A stretch of 64,000 nucleotides of DNA from Imbricaverruca yamaguchii (lineage: Eukaryota > Arthropoda > Thecostraca > Neoverrucidae): the NCBI GenBank assembly GCA_034440575.1, contig JAOTOL010001659.1, positions 4,116,001-4,180,000 on the forward strand. Direction: 5' to 3'. This document shows positions 11,821 to 23,506 of this stretch, piece after piece (position 1 is the stretch's first letter; every line of letters starts with the position of its first letter). The notes beneath the pieces are model-generated. The model had not been told where the DNA came from and did not search any database. It worked only from the letters and a program-made list of their open reading frames with translations. The position numbers were made by a program, and so were the translations under genes.

Positions 11821-14800
11821 AGCTCCACTGAAGGGTACAACGCAGTTCATGATAAATAATCACACATTGAACATACCACAATAATCATCTCACGATGGAC
11901 CACCATGTACTCACAAGACAGAGCTCGAGCAAAACTCATGCAAACCAAATGCAACGCTCCACCGACACGGACCTCAATTGTGAAAACGCCAAGCACATTA
12001 GAAGCATGCTCCAGCAGGGCAAGGCGAATGCACTAGAAGCATTTCATATCAGAGACAGACAGAGATACCATCATAAACCGACAAATTGACATTGGAGATA
12101 TCTTGCTCCGTTATGCCGAGCAGCCTCTAGGACCAAGGCCATGATGATTTAGAGGTGAACGTGTATTTATGTAACGCTATGTCGGTATGTTTTTGCGTGC
12201 ATTCAGTCAACATGCGCAGGGTTCAGGCGAGGAAGGTGCGCACAAACAAATGCTCCGCAGCCTTCTACAGTTTTTGCCATGTAGCCTAGGGCCGTTCCTT
12301 ACAGATCAACATTCAACGTACAGTGGACCGCCCACGCATTGGTCTTCTTTCGACTAAGGCACCTTACGCTACTCTAGGATAAGACAACTAAGGTACCAGG
12401 TGCTACTCTGAGGTAAGACAATTAAGTTACCAGATGGTTGTCTAAGTTAAGACAGCTAAGCCGCCCCGTCAAGCTTTTACTGGCGAACGTTTTCCGGCGG
12501 AAAACGGAATTTTCCCAGGAACGAACTGCGCATTCCTGCAAGCAAGGTCGGGTAAGAGTGTACATTCCTGCACATGCAGCATTGACAATTCAATGGACAA
12601 TACCAGTGAATAAATTTGTCACGCGGCGATCTTCTTGTTCCCTCCTGAGGCATTTTTTGCCGTTGCGATTGTATTCTTTCCTACTGCTACTTGGCTTCGC
12701 AATGCAGACAAACAAACTTGTGATGTCATTGAAAATGCGAAAATCAATAGACATATAGATGGGTTCACGTAAGGTTCACTACAATGGTGGTTTTCCACTT
12801 ACGCAAGTCATGATGAATAAAAATGGAACAACTTAGGCGCCATCGGAACACACACAACGATGATAGCCAGGTATGCACCGCACATTCCCATATCAAGGTG
12901 AATATTGCGACACACCAGCACATCTTAGATTAGCCCGGGAAGTCGATGATAGTGGTGATACGATTCAACACAAGATGTGTCTGACAAAACCAATACAAGG
13001 ATATGCAAAATTGAGTTTGCAAAGCTCATCAATGTTTCGTCAAAGCATCGGCGACACAGCACAGCCGACTTGTCATGCACAAACGGGCCAACTTCGCAGG
13101 CTTCTACTGGATAGCAAATTCAGAGCAATTAGTAAACACAGCCAGCACACTGGACACTGAGCTGGCACTACTGATGGCAGCACAACACCTGTTTGCTCCT
13201 GGCTCGTCCGGTTTGACCTGGAAGGATGTGCCATTCAAGGCACCGAGTCACAGACGTGGCATCTCGCGCCACAGGTTAACACAGGCAGCGGGCCAACAGA
13301 CTGTCCACATCTGTGTCCCGTCAGCTGGTCAGAACACACCAGCGGGCATCTCGTGCCTGGCACACCTTTCACCGTGGTCTCGCGCACGGAGCGGCCGGGC
13401 TTTCTTCTGAGCACACCAGCGTGCTTGCCGCTCGTCTTCAGGAGGGTGAACGGAGAGGTTTTGTGGAGTGATGAGATGGCAGTAATGTTTGCCGATGAAT
13501 TAACTATCACTTGACGCAAACCAACTGTTGATAGCGTTGATTCACGATTTTTGAAGATTAGCTCGACAGTCTTCACTTATGCCCAAACAGATGCAAGTGT
13601 AAATGTAAACGCAAACAATGTGAATGTACTTTAACCCTTCCCGGGCCGGAAGGAGTCCCGAGATCGCCCACTCCGTCGGATTTTTCCAGGATGGTGGCTG
13701 GATGAGTGGACGCAAAGGCACGGCACTTGCAGCGCCCTCTTATCGATGGATCCTACAAATATCGTACAAATGTCAAATCATGATCGTGGAAAGGTCATTG
13801 ATCTGAGACGAAGAGAGACAACATTGTTCTAGCATCTTGCAAGTTCCGCCATATGTATGGGGTGTTGACTTTGACAGGTAGACTTTGTCTGTACTGATAT
13901 GCTCGCAAGTGTCGATGTTCGTCGATAAATGAACGAGTAAATTTACTAACATGACTGCTAAATGAATTCCAGGAATGATAAGTCGTCCTTGATAGTGCGA
14001 TGATAGTTGACAGGCCATTCTTGATGGTTTATTTGTGGTGTCTGTCTGTAATGTTTTTGGTGTGAGGTACGTTGTGGCCTACATTGTCCTCTCATACCTG
14101 TGGCGTTCGTGGTTACTTGCACGGACTATGCCTGATGGGTTATGGATGATGCTGTGTATTGTGGAGGCATTTGTGTTGTGCGTGGCTCTTCGCGCGGACT
14201 GTGGTTGGTGTGTTGTAGATGCTGTGTATTGTGAAGCTATTTGTGTGTTGGTAGTGTTGTTGGCCTGGATTAGAAGCTTCCCTGAGCGAGTTTTGGCGTG
14301 GATTGAGGGGCGCGCCCGTGATGTTGGTGAGTTCCTCTTCCACCTCCCAGAGGGAAAGGGAGCCCATGGGCTCTCCCTCATGCCGACAGCAAAGGTAGAA
14401 CGCCCCTGTGGGTGTTGGTGTTCTGGTGTGCATTCCAGTATGTGACGAGTAGTATTGGTCAGTGGCGGTATGAAAGCGTGTGCTAATAGGGGCGCAGCCA
14501 GGATTTTCTTTGGAGGGCCGACAGAGAAATGCCACGGCACTAAGACCGATTTCAGTGCGCTTCTTTCGCGGAAAATGTGCGATTCGACGTGGTGTGAGTC
14601 CCTAAGTTTCGTGTATACTCTATGGTATTTGTTTGGCCAAGACGAATAGCCGGCTGGACCCTGGGCCCCTTGTTTGTGCGTCTCTCTGTATGTGTTAGTG
14701 CAGTGTGTGGTGTTGCAAGGAGTGTAGAAGTGAAAACGTGTGCGCCTATAGCACAGTAGCATTTTCAGGACAGTGGTGAGCCGTGCAGAAGATAGAGGAG

Positions 14801-14985
14801 TGGCGAGAAGTTGAAGTGACGAAGTGCGTAGAGATGAGCTTGTACAGATAGCTAAGCAGAAGTGCAGAGCTAGGCGTACGTGGAGTGAAAGTGGGGGAAG
14901 GCACGCTAAGTAAGTCCAAGGAGAGCGGAGCTGAGCAGACAGGCGAAACAAAAGAAGACTTGAAAACTTGAAAGGAGAGTGGAGT
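11821..14985. other. Intergenic, no gene supported
   Basis: A long minus-strand open frame (14990-14079) is compositionally odd, has no recognisable domain and overlaps plus-strand frames. I do not call it. Nothing else resembles a gene. Confidence 0.4.
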
Positions 14986-14987
14986 GG

Positions 14988-15058
14988 CACGTGTGTGTGT
15001 GTGTGTGTGTGTGAGTGTGTGTGTGTATGCTAATGTTTGTGTTTGTGTGTTGTGTGTA
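14988..15058. repeat. Impure GT microsatellite
   Basis: A GTGT-rich tract interrupted by GA, AT and GTTT. Confidence 0.9.
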
Positions 15059-15329
15059 GGCACGTGTTTGGATACCGTGGCGGGCGGTAAGCTGATCTGG
15101 GATCCACTGGTGATCTTCACCCTGCAGCTATGCTATCACATTCGGCGTCCAGGACGATTTCGGCAAATGAGGACACACCGAAAACCTTCGCTTGTCAGAT
15201 ACAATTTTCTACACCAAGCCACTGTCAACGGTATCAAATCGAACACCTTCAGTGTATGATAAATGTCAGGCTTAACTGCCAACTTGCCCTATTTAAGTTC
15301 ACTGAATTACAACCAGCCAAGCCGACGGC

Positions 15330-15835
15330 GCTCGTCTTATCCCTTTGTCGAGCCGTCCGAGCGGCAGACAATCGCAATGCACGCAAATCCAGCCATCCGG
15401 AACCGCCTCTGTTGCAACAAGCCGTCCGTGGCGCAACACGCGGCAGACATCACGTGCCGCGTACGAAGCGATCGCCAGGGCCGGACTTCGCAACCCCACT
15501 TACGTGTTTGTGTACCCTACTTAGGTGGCGCCTCTCGATGCGGCCAGATTGTGCTCCGTGTCGGCCGGACAGACCGTACTCGGCGGGCCGCGGGGTCGTT
15601 AGGGGCCGACGAGCGTGTCTCAACCCTCTGCCGAGCTCTGGACGGCGCGGATTTCACCGGCCGGCAACTCGCTGCGGCCGCCTCCGGCCGGCGCAGATCC
15701 GTGTCATTCGACCGCTCCGCGAGATGGGTGTAGGGCTTCAGCACGTGCCACCGATCGCATTGCACACTTTAATGCGGCTGATGACGTAGACTTCGCGTGC
15801 GCAATTCGAGACCCCGAGGCCGGGTCTGCTCTCTG
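15330..15835. other. GC-rich, CpG-dense segment
   Basis: High GC and frequent CpG with several overlapping open frames on both strands. It could be a CpG island, an exon-bearing region or a GC-rich repeat. No frame is recognisable, so I give no product. Confidence 0.35.
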
Positions 15836-16312
15836 CTGAGCCTTGTGGCAGCATGGTTTGGGCCCGTGTGATCCTCCTGTGGCACGTGATAAAGAGATAT
15901 TGTGGTGGTGTTCAAGGAGTGGTCCGGTGTGTTTCTCCTGCAGTTGCATGTCCAATTTCATCTACATTGATTTACATCTAAGTTTACATTGATTGACTAT
16001 TGCATTTACATTGATTTACATTTGCATTTACATTGATGTTCTCTTGTCTTAAATGACAATGCAACAAGTGTCGAATAGTGCCTGCAGATTAGTTATCGAC
16101 AAGAACGCCGCTAAGAACCTTGTGTCCGCCATACTTGCTGATTATTGTTGCTAGCTCAACATGCTACCACCCTCACCCATCTCACCGGCTCTCTGTCACA
16201 CCTGGTTATGTCCAGCTGCCAGTACACTACCGAGCTGTGATGCATCAGCTACTGGCAGTCTAGCCCACACACACATGTGTGAATGTTGCGTGTGGCTTGG
16301 CCAGGTCTGGCC

Positions 16313-16760
16313 GCTGAGTTTGACAGTGCGCGACAAACGTTTGCGCCGTGCCAACACGGTGTCACTGAACTCTGAACTTGTCGGTGCCGATTGGGAGATG
16401 ACCTATGACATTGCCGGTGCGGACTGGTGCACTGTGTTTGACCCCACGATTGCCGCCGAGAAGTGGACTAACTTTCTCAACGTACTCAGACCCATATTCG
16501 ACCTTCGCGCGCCATTCCGCGCCATGACGATGGGGAACCCTAGCGCCACCGCGGACACCGAACGAACTAATGGTTTGGAGGGCCGCCACCGTGCGGCTCT
16601 AGCAGGCCGTGGCCACCGGTCTGATGCCTGCACACAAAGAGCTCGGCCCGGAGCTTGTGGCTGATGACTAGACGCGACGTTCGCAGCGACATCCAGCGGC
16701 GTGTGCAGAAAAGCGGGCACACATCCGTGTTGAGAAATATGGCTAGTACTGAGTGGTAAA
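16313..16760 (+). pseudogene. Degraded LINE (non-LTR retrotransposon) ORF2 fragment
   Basis: The plus-strand frame reads like the linker between endonuclease and reverse transcriptase of a non-LTR retrotransposon. Seen: TVRDKRLRRANTVSLN, then LVGADWEMTYDIAGADW, then NFLNVLRPIFDLRAPFRAMT. In this class, a segment with paired D-W motifs and a 'P-I-F-D-x-x-A-P-x-R' motif precedes the first reverse transcriptase block. After about 16560 the frame drifts, and the expected continuation reappears in another frame as TRRDVRSDIQRRVQKSG, typical of the basic helix before the polymerase. It is therefore frameshifted and truncated. No catalytic YxDD block is present in the window near it. I cannot assign the clade. 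The SINE 130 bp downstream on the opposite strand is a separate insertion. Confidence 0.6.
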
Positions 16761-16894
16761 TTAGGGTACACATTCTCTCTCAAGCACTTCGATTGATGAC
16801 CTCAGCCGGTTTTTTTTCGTGGGTGTGAGACCTGGGGCACGTTACCGTGTGCGCTTCGCTTTGCCGCTGAGGCCGAGGAACGTTTGCTCGTTTG

Positions 16895-17067
16895 CTTATT
16901 GGACGGTTCACGACGCACTTTATGCACATTCGCGGCTAATGGCACGACCCATACTGTTTCGCCGACGGGCCGCGGGATTGGGAAATGTCCCGATCGGTGC
17001 GGGTGTCGAACCCGGGACCCTTGCTACCCAGAGACCAAACCCTCAACCACTTGGTCATCCCCGCACT
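16895..17067 (-). mobile_element. tRNA-derived SINE, copy 2
   Basis: Read on the minus strand, this copy starts with GCGGGGATGACCAAGTGG (tRNA-like head with an A-box-like motif) and carries GGTTCGACACC as the B box. Its body then has GGGACATTTCCCAATCCCGC, GGCGAAACAGTATGGG and GCATAAAGTGCGTCGTGAAC. The same modules occur in the same order at 25546-25720 on the plus strand. Shared sequence well beyond the tRNA-like part shows that this is one SINE family rather than two tRNA genes. Such elements are transcribed by RNA polymerase III and moved by a partner LINE. The partner is not identifiable here. Confidence 0.8.
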
Positions 17068-17400
17068 CCGCCTCGTCCACACGGTACGAAATTGCGACAA
17101 ATCACACTCTCTCGTCGCCCAACTGCTCGGCATACCCCGTCCGCGACCGCACGACACACGCAGCAGCAGGCAGCCGCAGGTGAGCTGATCGCTGACCAAG
17201 GCGGACGGGCGCCGGTTCTCCTGCAGACCTGACCCTTCCCATCAGCTGCTTGCCGCGCTGACCTGGCCGCCGATTGGCCAGCTGGCGGCCGAACTGAGGC
17301 GCCACCTGCTTGCCGGTGCGTTAGCCGCCAGGGGGGCTTCCGGCACCGGCAGCTCCATGTGTCTCTGGGTCTGCTCACTCGCTACGAGTTGCGCGAATGT
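17068..17400. other. GC-rich segment, no gene called
   Basis: GC-rich, CpG-containing DNA following the SINE head. Open frames on both strands overlap each other and none is recognisable. Confidence 0.35.
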
Positions 17401-17687
17401 TTCCCGCGTGTTTATTGTGTGCTTTTAATTGGTGATTGGTGCGAACAGCCACAAGTGGGTTATGCATTGGTATAATGCGTATCTATTCTATGTGTATATG
17501 TCTATGTCTAAACCAACTCCAAGTCTCCCACGGAGGGGTGGTTCTTCCAGTGGAGTATGTCGCGACACGGGCAGGTGACGGAGAGACTGACCGTTGTACG
17601 AAAGTCTTCGGTAATTTTCAGTCGAATCTGTATTTTCCCACGTATAGATTTCGAGTAAGTTCGTAGGAAGTGAGTTGTTTTCATCGG

Positions 17688-17905
17688 ATCCACTCTTCGC
17701 GAATTGTGGCCCGTTCGGTACGGATTGTACTCGTCATGGATCGTTATCCACTCTTCATGGACTGTAATCCACAGGTCACGGATCGTGATCCAATCGACAC
17801 GGATCGTGATCCACACGTCACGGATCGTGATCCGCTCGTCACGAATCGTGATCCACTTAGCACGCACTATAATCCATTTGACACAGATCGTGATCCACTA
17901 ACAAT
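17688..17905. repeat. 21-bp minisatellite with GGATC-GT-GATCC palindromes
   Basis: About ten units of the type GGATCGTGATCCACACGTCAC. Most units keep the inverted pair GGATC/GATCC around a central GT. The unit is a multiple of three, so a frame of repeated ITIRD-like residues stays open on the minus strand. I consider that a by-product. Confidence 0.93.
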
Positions 17906-20329
17906 ACTCGCAGCAATGGGCAGTTTGTCGTATTCAACGTAGCTTTGTTCATGCCAGTGAAGTGCATAAAAGCACTTACATGGTTGAAAGCAATGTGCCA
18001 GCCATTGTTGTGATGAAGCCTGCTAATTGTTTAAATTCATGATAGGCTGTGGAAACTAAGCAGGTTTTACACCATTCACAACAGGAAAATGTACACAAGT
18101 TAGGAATTCAATCCCAGGAATAGGTTGCAAAAACTTCTAGAGAATTCAGTTCGGCGATCATTGTGATATGAGATGAAAACGAGTGGACTTGATAACTTCG
18201 TGGATATCAGGGGTGACCGAACTAAGGTCATCAAAGCTGTCACCAAACGATTCCGCGATATTTCTTATTCATAACGCAGGTCAAATGTATTCAATAATCT
18301 TCAAACTCGTACACTAATTATTTCATCATTGCAACACAGAATGTAGAGCATCTGGGTGACTAACAGAGTAGTTTTCATGTTAATAGGTCAGGGTCGTTGG
18401 ACGAAATGAAATTGCGAGGTCGCTTGCTTGTGGGTAGATGCATCTTTGATACTTGGAACGACAAATCAGGAAGTCAGATATCATCGGCTTACATCGGCTT
18501 TACTTGTCTCTTCGAACGTACATCAAACCTGCATTGAGCCATTCAGTATTAACCCAATAACATCCCCACCAGGGACAGCCGGCATGCCGAGATGTTCCAG
18601 AAGGAAGACGCAGCTGCTGACATGCCGAGTGTAGGGAAGCTAGCTTCTGGCTGTCTTTTTAGGAGCGGATGTGTAACGGAGCTGACTTCCGGCTGTCTCC
18701 AGGAGCGAACCATGCAGCAGCAGTGTGGCCCTACCTGCCTGTGTGCACTTTGTACATTCTGACTGATCATGATCCTGCCACAGACCCTGCCGCCCAGGCG
18801 GATGCCTCCGCCCGACGACCAACACAGGTCCGTTGTTTGAAGTAGTCCAGGAACAGGACTGTCAATTTCGCGAACCTTCGCGAACAGTTGCACCAGGCCG
18901 CGACCCAGAGTCGCTGGGTGTGCTCAGTCTTGGTCAGCTCCGGTAACTTTGCCGCCCGTGGAGACTTCCACCATGCAACGTGTCGCTGCACTGCCACCAT
19001 GTGACATGCAGCCTATCACCAGGTGGACATTGCCGGCTTGGTGTCGCCGATCGAGCCCCTCCCTCTAAGATACTAGCGATGTAATAGGTGGCGTCGGTAC
19101 GTGACGGCAAAGTTGCCATGGCAACACAATACGATTCCCGCGCGCCCGAGTCGAGCCGTGCGCTTGATCAGGGCAGACGCGATCGGACAGAAGGCTCGAA
19201 CAGACTTGCCTGTGCCGGTGTCTGCGAGACGACTGTTGGAACTGAGGTCGTTGTTCGGCAAACCAAACGCTTGCTTGCCGTGCCACTTGCTCGTAGCCCT
19301 GATAATTGGGATTCCCAGTTGTATTTTATTATATTAATATATAAACTAAGCATGCCCAGTTCTATTTTCAGAGATGCCGCGAGCGAGGTCCGAGCCAGAC
19401 ATCACGAGCCAGGGCTGATCTCACTCACAATCAACCTGGTAGGTGATTTTACGTTCGCCCACCCTAACCGATGCAGACGTGCACCAGGCTTAACCATGGC
19501 ACACACGACGGGCTCTGAGCAGTCAGCTACGGTGCACAGGACAGCCCTGCCTGCGTCTCTGCGGCAGTCAGGCTGGAACGGCTCGACATCGGCTCGGTGA
19601 CCAGTTGTTCCGAAATTAGCCATGCGTAGCGGAGGTGTGCGACGTACATCACGAGTAGCTGTGCGGACAGCAGCAGGGCGACATGTTTTTGTGTTCGTCT
19701 GCCGCACAGAACGATCAAGCGCATTGTTTGAACACCGTAAAGACCGGCCAGCTCGTCGCACCGTAGACCACCAGGAGGCATGGCAATTTTATGTGCACAT
19801 AAAATTGGAATAGCATGCCTAGGTCTGCACCGATGCGTGTTCGGCATGCTTCTGGTTTAGAGCACTGCTCGGTGGTCGAGTCAGCGCTGTACGGTATGCG
19901 GAGTGGATGTTGTCAGTTTAACAGCTGTGCACGTCTCTGAGCCACGATGCCCAGAGAGCCAATGGCCACTTATAAGTTACCGACTGGGGAAAGTGGGAAG
20001 GGAGGCACTTATTAGTTATTGAGAACCCAAACGGCATCAGTAGAAGAACGCCACCCGGGGCCTAGCTAAGCGAGAGCAGTATACGGTACAGGAAGCTGAT
20101 GCGACAACTGGATCGCTCACCATACCACAAGAGGAAGCTTGTGCACCGACGGCCTGTCTGCTCTCGTTGCAGTCCGTTGAGGTATGCGCCTTAGCACGCG
20201 CCCTGGATGGCCTCTGAAAATTACACGCACTGGAGGGGGCGGATTCCGCCCCCCTAAGATTTCGGCTCCGATTAAAGCGAGAAACGACATGCACAGGGTG
20301 GTTAGGTACGGTAGTGAACTCTATTGCGT
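17906..20329. other. Intergenic, no gene supported
   Basis: AT-rich to about 18.5 kb, then mixed composition with several medium open frames on both strands (18.55-18.9 and 19.1-19.8 kb). None has a recognisable domain or matching splice sites. A GGAGGGGGCGGATTCCGCCCCCC inverted stretch near 20234 resembles the 5' part of family A. Confidence 0.4.
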
Positions 20330-20975
20330 ACAAATTTCGTGACCTAGGTCAATATCTTCAAGGTCGAATAAGGTCAAAATGTCAAAATTGTCTGGTTTTG
20401 CGTTGCTTGGCTTGTCATTGTTATGGATCGCTATGATTGTGTTTAAATGCTCTATAATGGACATAAGTGATGTTTTGGACATTAATAATAGTTCAATATA
20501 GATGCTAGACCCGGCAATTGACCTCATGTCGCCTATATAGCAGCATTTCATCAAGTTGTTACCTGCTCCAGTTACAGGAACCGGGCTGCCCACCCGACTG
20601 CGCCGTTGGGCAGCTCGTCGCAATCGGCTTCGCAAAGAAAGAAGTCAAATACATTAACAAATTATGTAAATGCTTAAGTACACAATGGCAAACAGCAGTT
20701 TTCAGGATGTGTAGGGAGTAACATGCAAAGTGACATCAATCTCATGGCAGTCATTTGCACTTATGACAACATTCCAGTTGACCAAGTTTGGTTCCATTTA
20801 CCTGTCATGAACTTGACCTGACTTGATCTCGGCGACCTAGCAGGACTTTGAAGCTATGTAGCATAACAATATACATCAAACAAGTCGCTAGTGTTGCCAA
20901 GAACACTTTCCTTTTGCTAATATACTGAAAGCGCATCAGCGCCGATTTTGTTTTCTTCCCCGCCGACCTGCTCCG
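20330..20975 (-). mobile_element. Dispersed element family A, inverted copy
   Basis: The reverse complement of this segment matches 53785-54360 in a continuous order of blocks, among them ATCGGCGCTGATGCGC, GTGTTCTTGGCAACACTAGC, ACTAGCGACTTGTTTGATG, CCAAACTTGGTCAACTGGAA and GAGCATTTAA. Small indels separate the blocks. No protein-coding frame is shared between copies, so it is probably a non-autonomous element. I could not define terminal repeats or a target duplication, so the class is unknown. Confidence 0.8.
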
Positions 20976-22250
20976 AGCACAGCGGCATGACCACGGAACA
21001 ACTGCTGCCATCTATGTTCAAACAGTGCAACTATACTCGACGTGGGCCGGCCACCTGGAATGTCGCGTAAACTTTTCTCTGCACTGGTGATCATCGCACG
21101 GCCAATTACGGCATCGCCGGACCGCTAGGAAATTAGTTCACGTCAGATGCGATCTCATTTGACCGGGTGCAAGCCGGAATGATCTTCCGGTTCGGGATGG
21201 TGCAGGATATTTTCGGCTGGGAGCAGGGGGAGAGCATGTGTGCAGCAGCTGGGAGAGTTACACATGGCCCAAGTGTTGAGGGACTGCAACACTTTTCATC
21301 GCGTTCGCTCATCGTAGCTCCCTATCTAAAGCTCAACCTTTCTCTTTGCACTATTGTCCACGCATTATTCACATGTATTTGAAATTGGCAGAAGAAACTT
21401 TTATCCAAAGGCAAAACCACAGATACCAATTACTTATTTCTATGCAATATGTTCTCCATATTGTCCATCCCATATTCGTGAAATGATCAGACCCGGCCGA
21501 ATATATTTTGAAACACCAAATTACAGACGCCAAGGTTCCATGGTTGCAGTTAGAAATATTTTTCTGGAACATATCTGCTCCTATCAATATCGATTGAAGT
21601 AAAATAGGTACTTACGGAGCTGGCTTGGACCAGTTATTCAGCCCTCAAAGACGGCCTATACGTACATCAAGCTTCCCCTGCTACACCATCAGGTTTTTAT
21701 TATTTAATTACACACTAAAACTGACAGCAAAGTTCTACAATTTTGTAAGTACATAGTCAATGGAACGTTTCCTCTTTTTGGTTCCGAGCTTTTCCTTTCA
21801 CTGAAAATTAAGCTCTGAACAGGTCTCGACACACGCTACTGAAGGACTCCGTTGTCACAGAAGGCAGCATTAACGATCAGGCAATCAAAGGCAATCAACC
21901 AATTCAGTGGTGTGTAGGGAGAATTTATGTTTAACCTGGTTAGATATTTTAGAAGAAATTTGCCTGGTTATATCGTTATCCTATGTTCTTTATATTCTTT
22001 ACCTCATACTTTTCACGTGGTTTTCCTTATGCCGCATGTCATTGTCATCTTTACATCAGCATTTATGTGTTTTGCTCATTGACTTTATCGTTATAGTGAA
22101 GTCTGCCTTTGTTCATGGTCTTTACAAATACAAATCAATGATATAGAAATACCCTCGCTTTCACACAATTTTTATAGGAAGCATTTCCTCCATTGTATTT
22201 TTTGAAAAATATGAACCAGAACAAATTGAATTGTGGCCACTGACCGTGCC
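20976..22250. other. Intergenic, no gene seen
   Basis: AT-rich DNA with short frames only. No repeat or RNA gene recognised. Confidence 0.45.
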
Positions 22251-22343
22251 CTTGGTTGGTTTTTTGGGCTTATAGGCGCATCGACTGCGATGATGTATTG
22301 TGCCCACTGATCGTTCCCTTGTTCATGCCTGTGCGGAGCAGGA

Positions 22344-22470
22344 ACAAGCGCGGAGCAGAAGGAAAACTCGAGACTGTATGCATAAACCAGTCATATGTGC
22401 CACTGTCATATGTGTCATCGTCATATGTGCCACTGTCATATGTGTCATCGTCATATGTGTCATCGTCAAA
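22344..22470. repeat. 127-bp direct repeat, copy 1
   Basis: This segment and 23264-23390 have the same length and, by eye, differ at two positions only. The first 55 bp is unique-looking (GCGCGGAGCAGAAGGAAAAC and onward). The rest is a 15-bp microrepeat of the type TCATATGTGYCAYYG. The two copies are 920 bp apart in the same orientation. Confidence 0.95.
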
Positions 22471-23263
22471 TGTGTCATGTACCACAATTTGCGAAGATAA
22501 TTTGGAGAAGAACAAAACAAAGATTGGCGCCGCATGCCCCACCAGCTGTTTCAGTATGAATAAACAAGCATGAATTAATTCCAGACGGCTGCCGTCGACC
22601 ATTCTCGTGGGTCGGCACCTGTAATCGAAGGATGATGCAGTATGGAAGAGCGTGGCCTGTCCGCATCCAACATATGTGCTCGACTGTCCGGGGGAATTCC
22701 TCGGGATGTCGCAAAGTTGCAACGATCACCACATGGGGGGGGGGTACTATATAATTACACTCTGTCCGAGTGTTAGTCCCGTCTGCAAGCACGCTCAAGT
22801 ACATGACACCCGAAAGGTTCCAGCCGATTTCATTGCTTCCGAGAACTTTGAAGCGAGGGAAAATGATGATCTACACTTGCTAATATAGCCTTCACAGAGA
22901 GTGGCGCTTCAGTTGCAAGGATTTCTTTTTCTTCTTCTGTTCTGTTGCTGATGGTTGTTTAGCGCTTGTCAGTTTTATGGGGGAAGTTACTATACCGGCT
23001 AATCTTTGTCTGGGTAATGCAATGTTACGATACATGTTTAAAAAGACAATATGAAGAAAGCTAATCCAGCTCATGGGTGTCCGGTGACAAAATCTAGCCC
23101 GGTGTAGAGAGCACAGCACACCCACCAAAGGTACGTCAGTCCAGGGCAGAGATGAGTGCCCTCTGCGCGCAACAACAGACTGATCAACCCTGACCTTGTC
23201 CGTACTATGATGCTTGACTTAGGGGACAAAGACAATTTGTAAGCACCTTCCATTTTATTTACG

Positions 23264-23390
23264 ACAAGCGCGGAGCAGAAGGAAAACTCGAGACTGTATG
23301 CATAAACCAGTCACATGTGCCACTGTCATATGTGTCATCGTCATATGTGCCACTGTCATATGTGTCATCGTCATATGCGTCATCGTCAAA
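23264..23390. repeat. 127-bp direct repeat, copy 2
   Basis: Nearly identical partner of 22344-22470 (two visible substitutions, one T/C in each half). It ends abruptly at a polypurine tract, whereas copy 1 continues into unrelated sequence. Confidence 0.95.
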
Positions 23391-23391
23391 T

Positions 23392-23506
23392 CCGGTGGGG
23401 GATTAAAAAGAGAAAGGGGGGAAAGGGGGGGGGAAAAAGGGAAAAAGAGAAAGCGGGGGGGGGGAGGCGAAAGAGAAAAGAGAAAAAAGAAAGAAAAAAA
23501 AAAATG
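23392..23506. repeat. Polypurine tract with G and A runs
   Basis: About 110 nt of almost pure G and A on the plus strand, including G runs of 9 and 10 and an A run of 11 near its end. It could adopt triplex or G-quadruplex structure. It lies immediately after the second 127-bp repeat and could be a simple-repeat expansion at an insertion end. Confidence 0.9.

Noticed and set aside
14079..14990. 303-residue minus-strand open frame
   Set aside because: Ser/His/Thr-rich text with no domain, overlapping plus-strand frames, and no conserved feature. Probably chance in low-stop sequence.
22344..23390. LTR retrotransposon flanked by the 127-bp repeats
   Set aside because: Repeats lack TG...CA ends, and there is no primer-binding site or coding frame between them.
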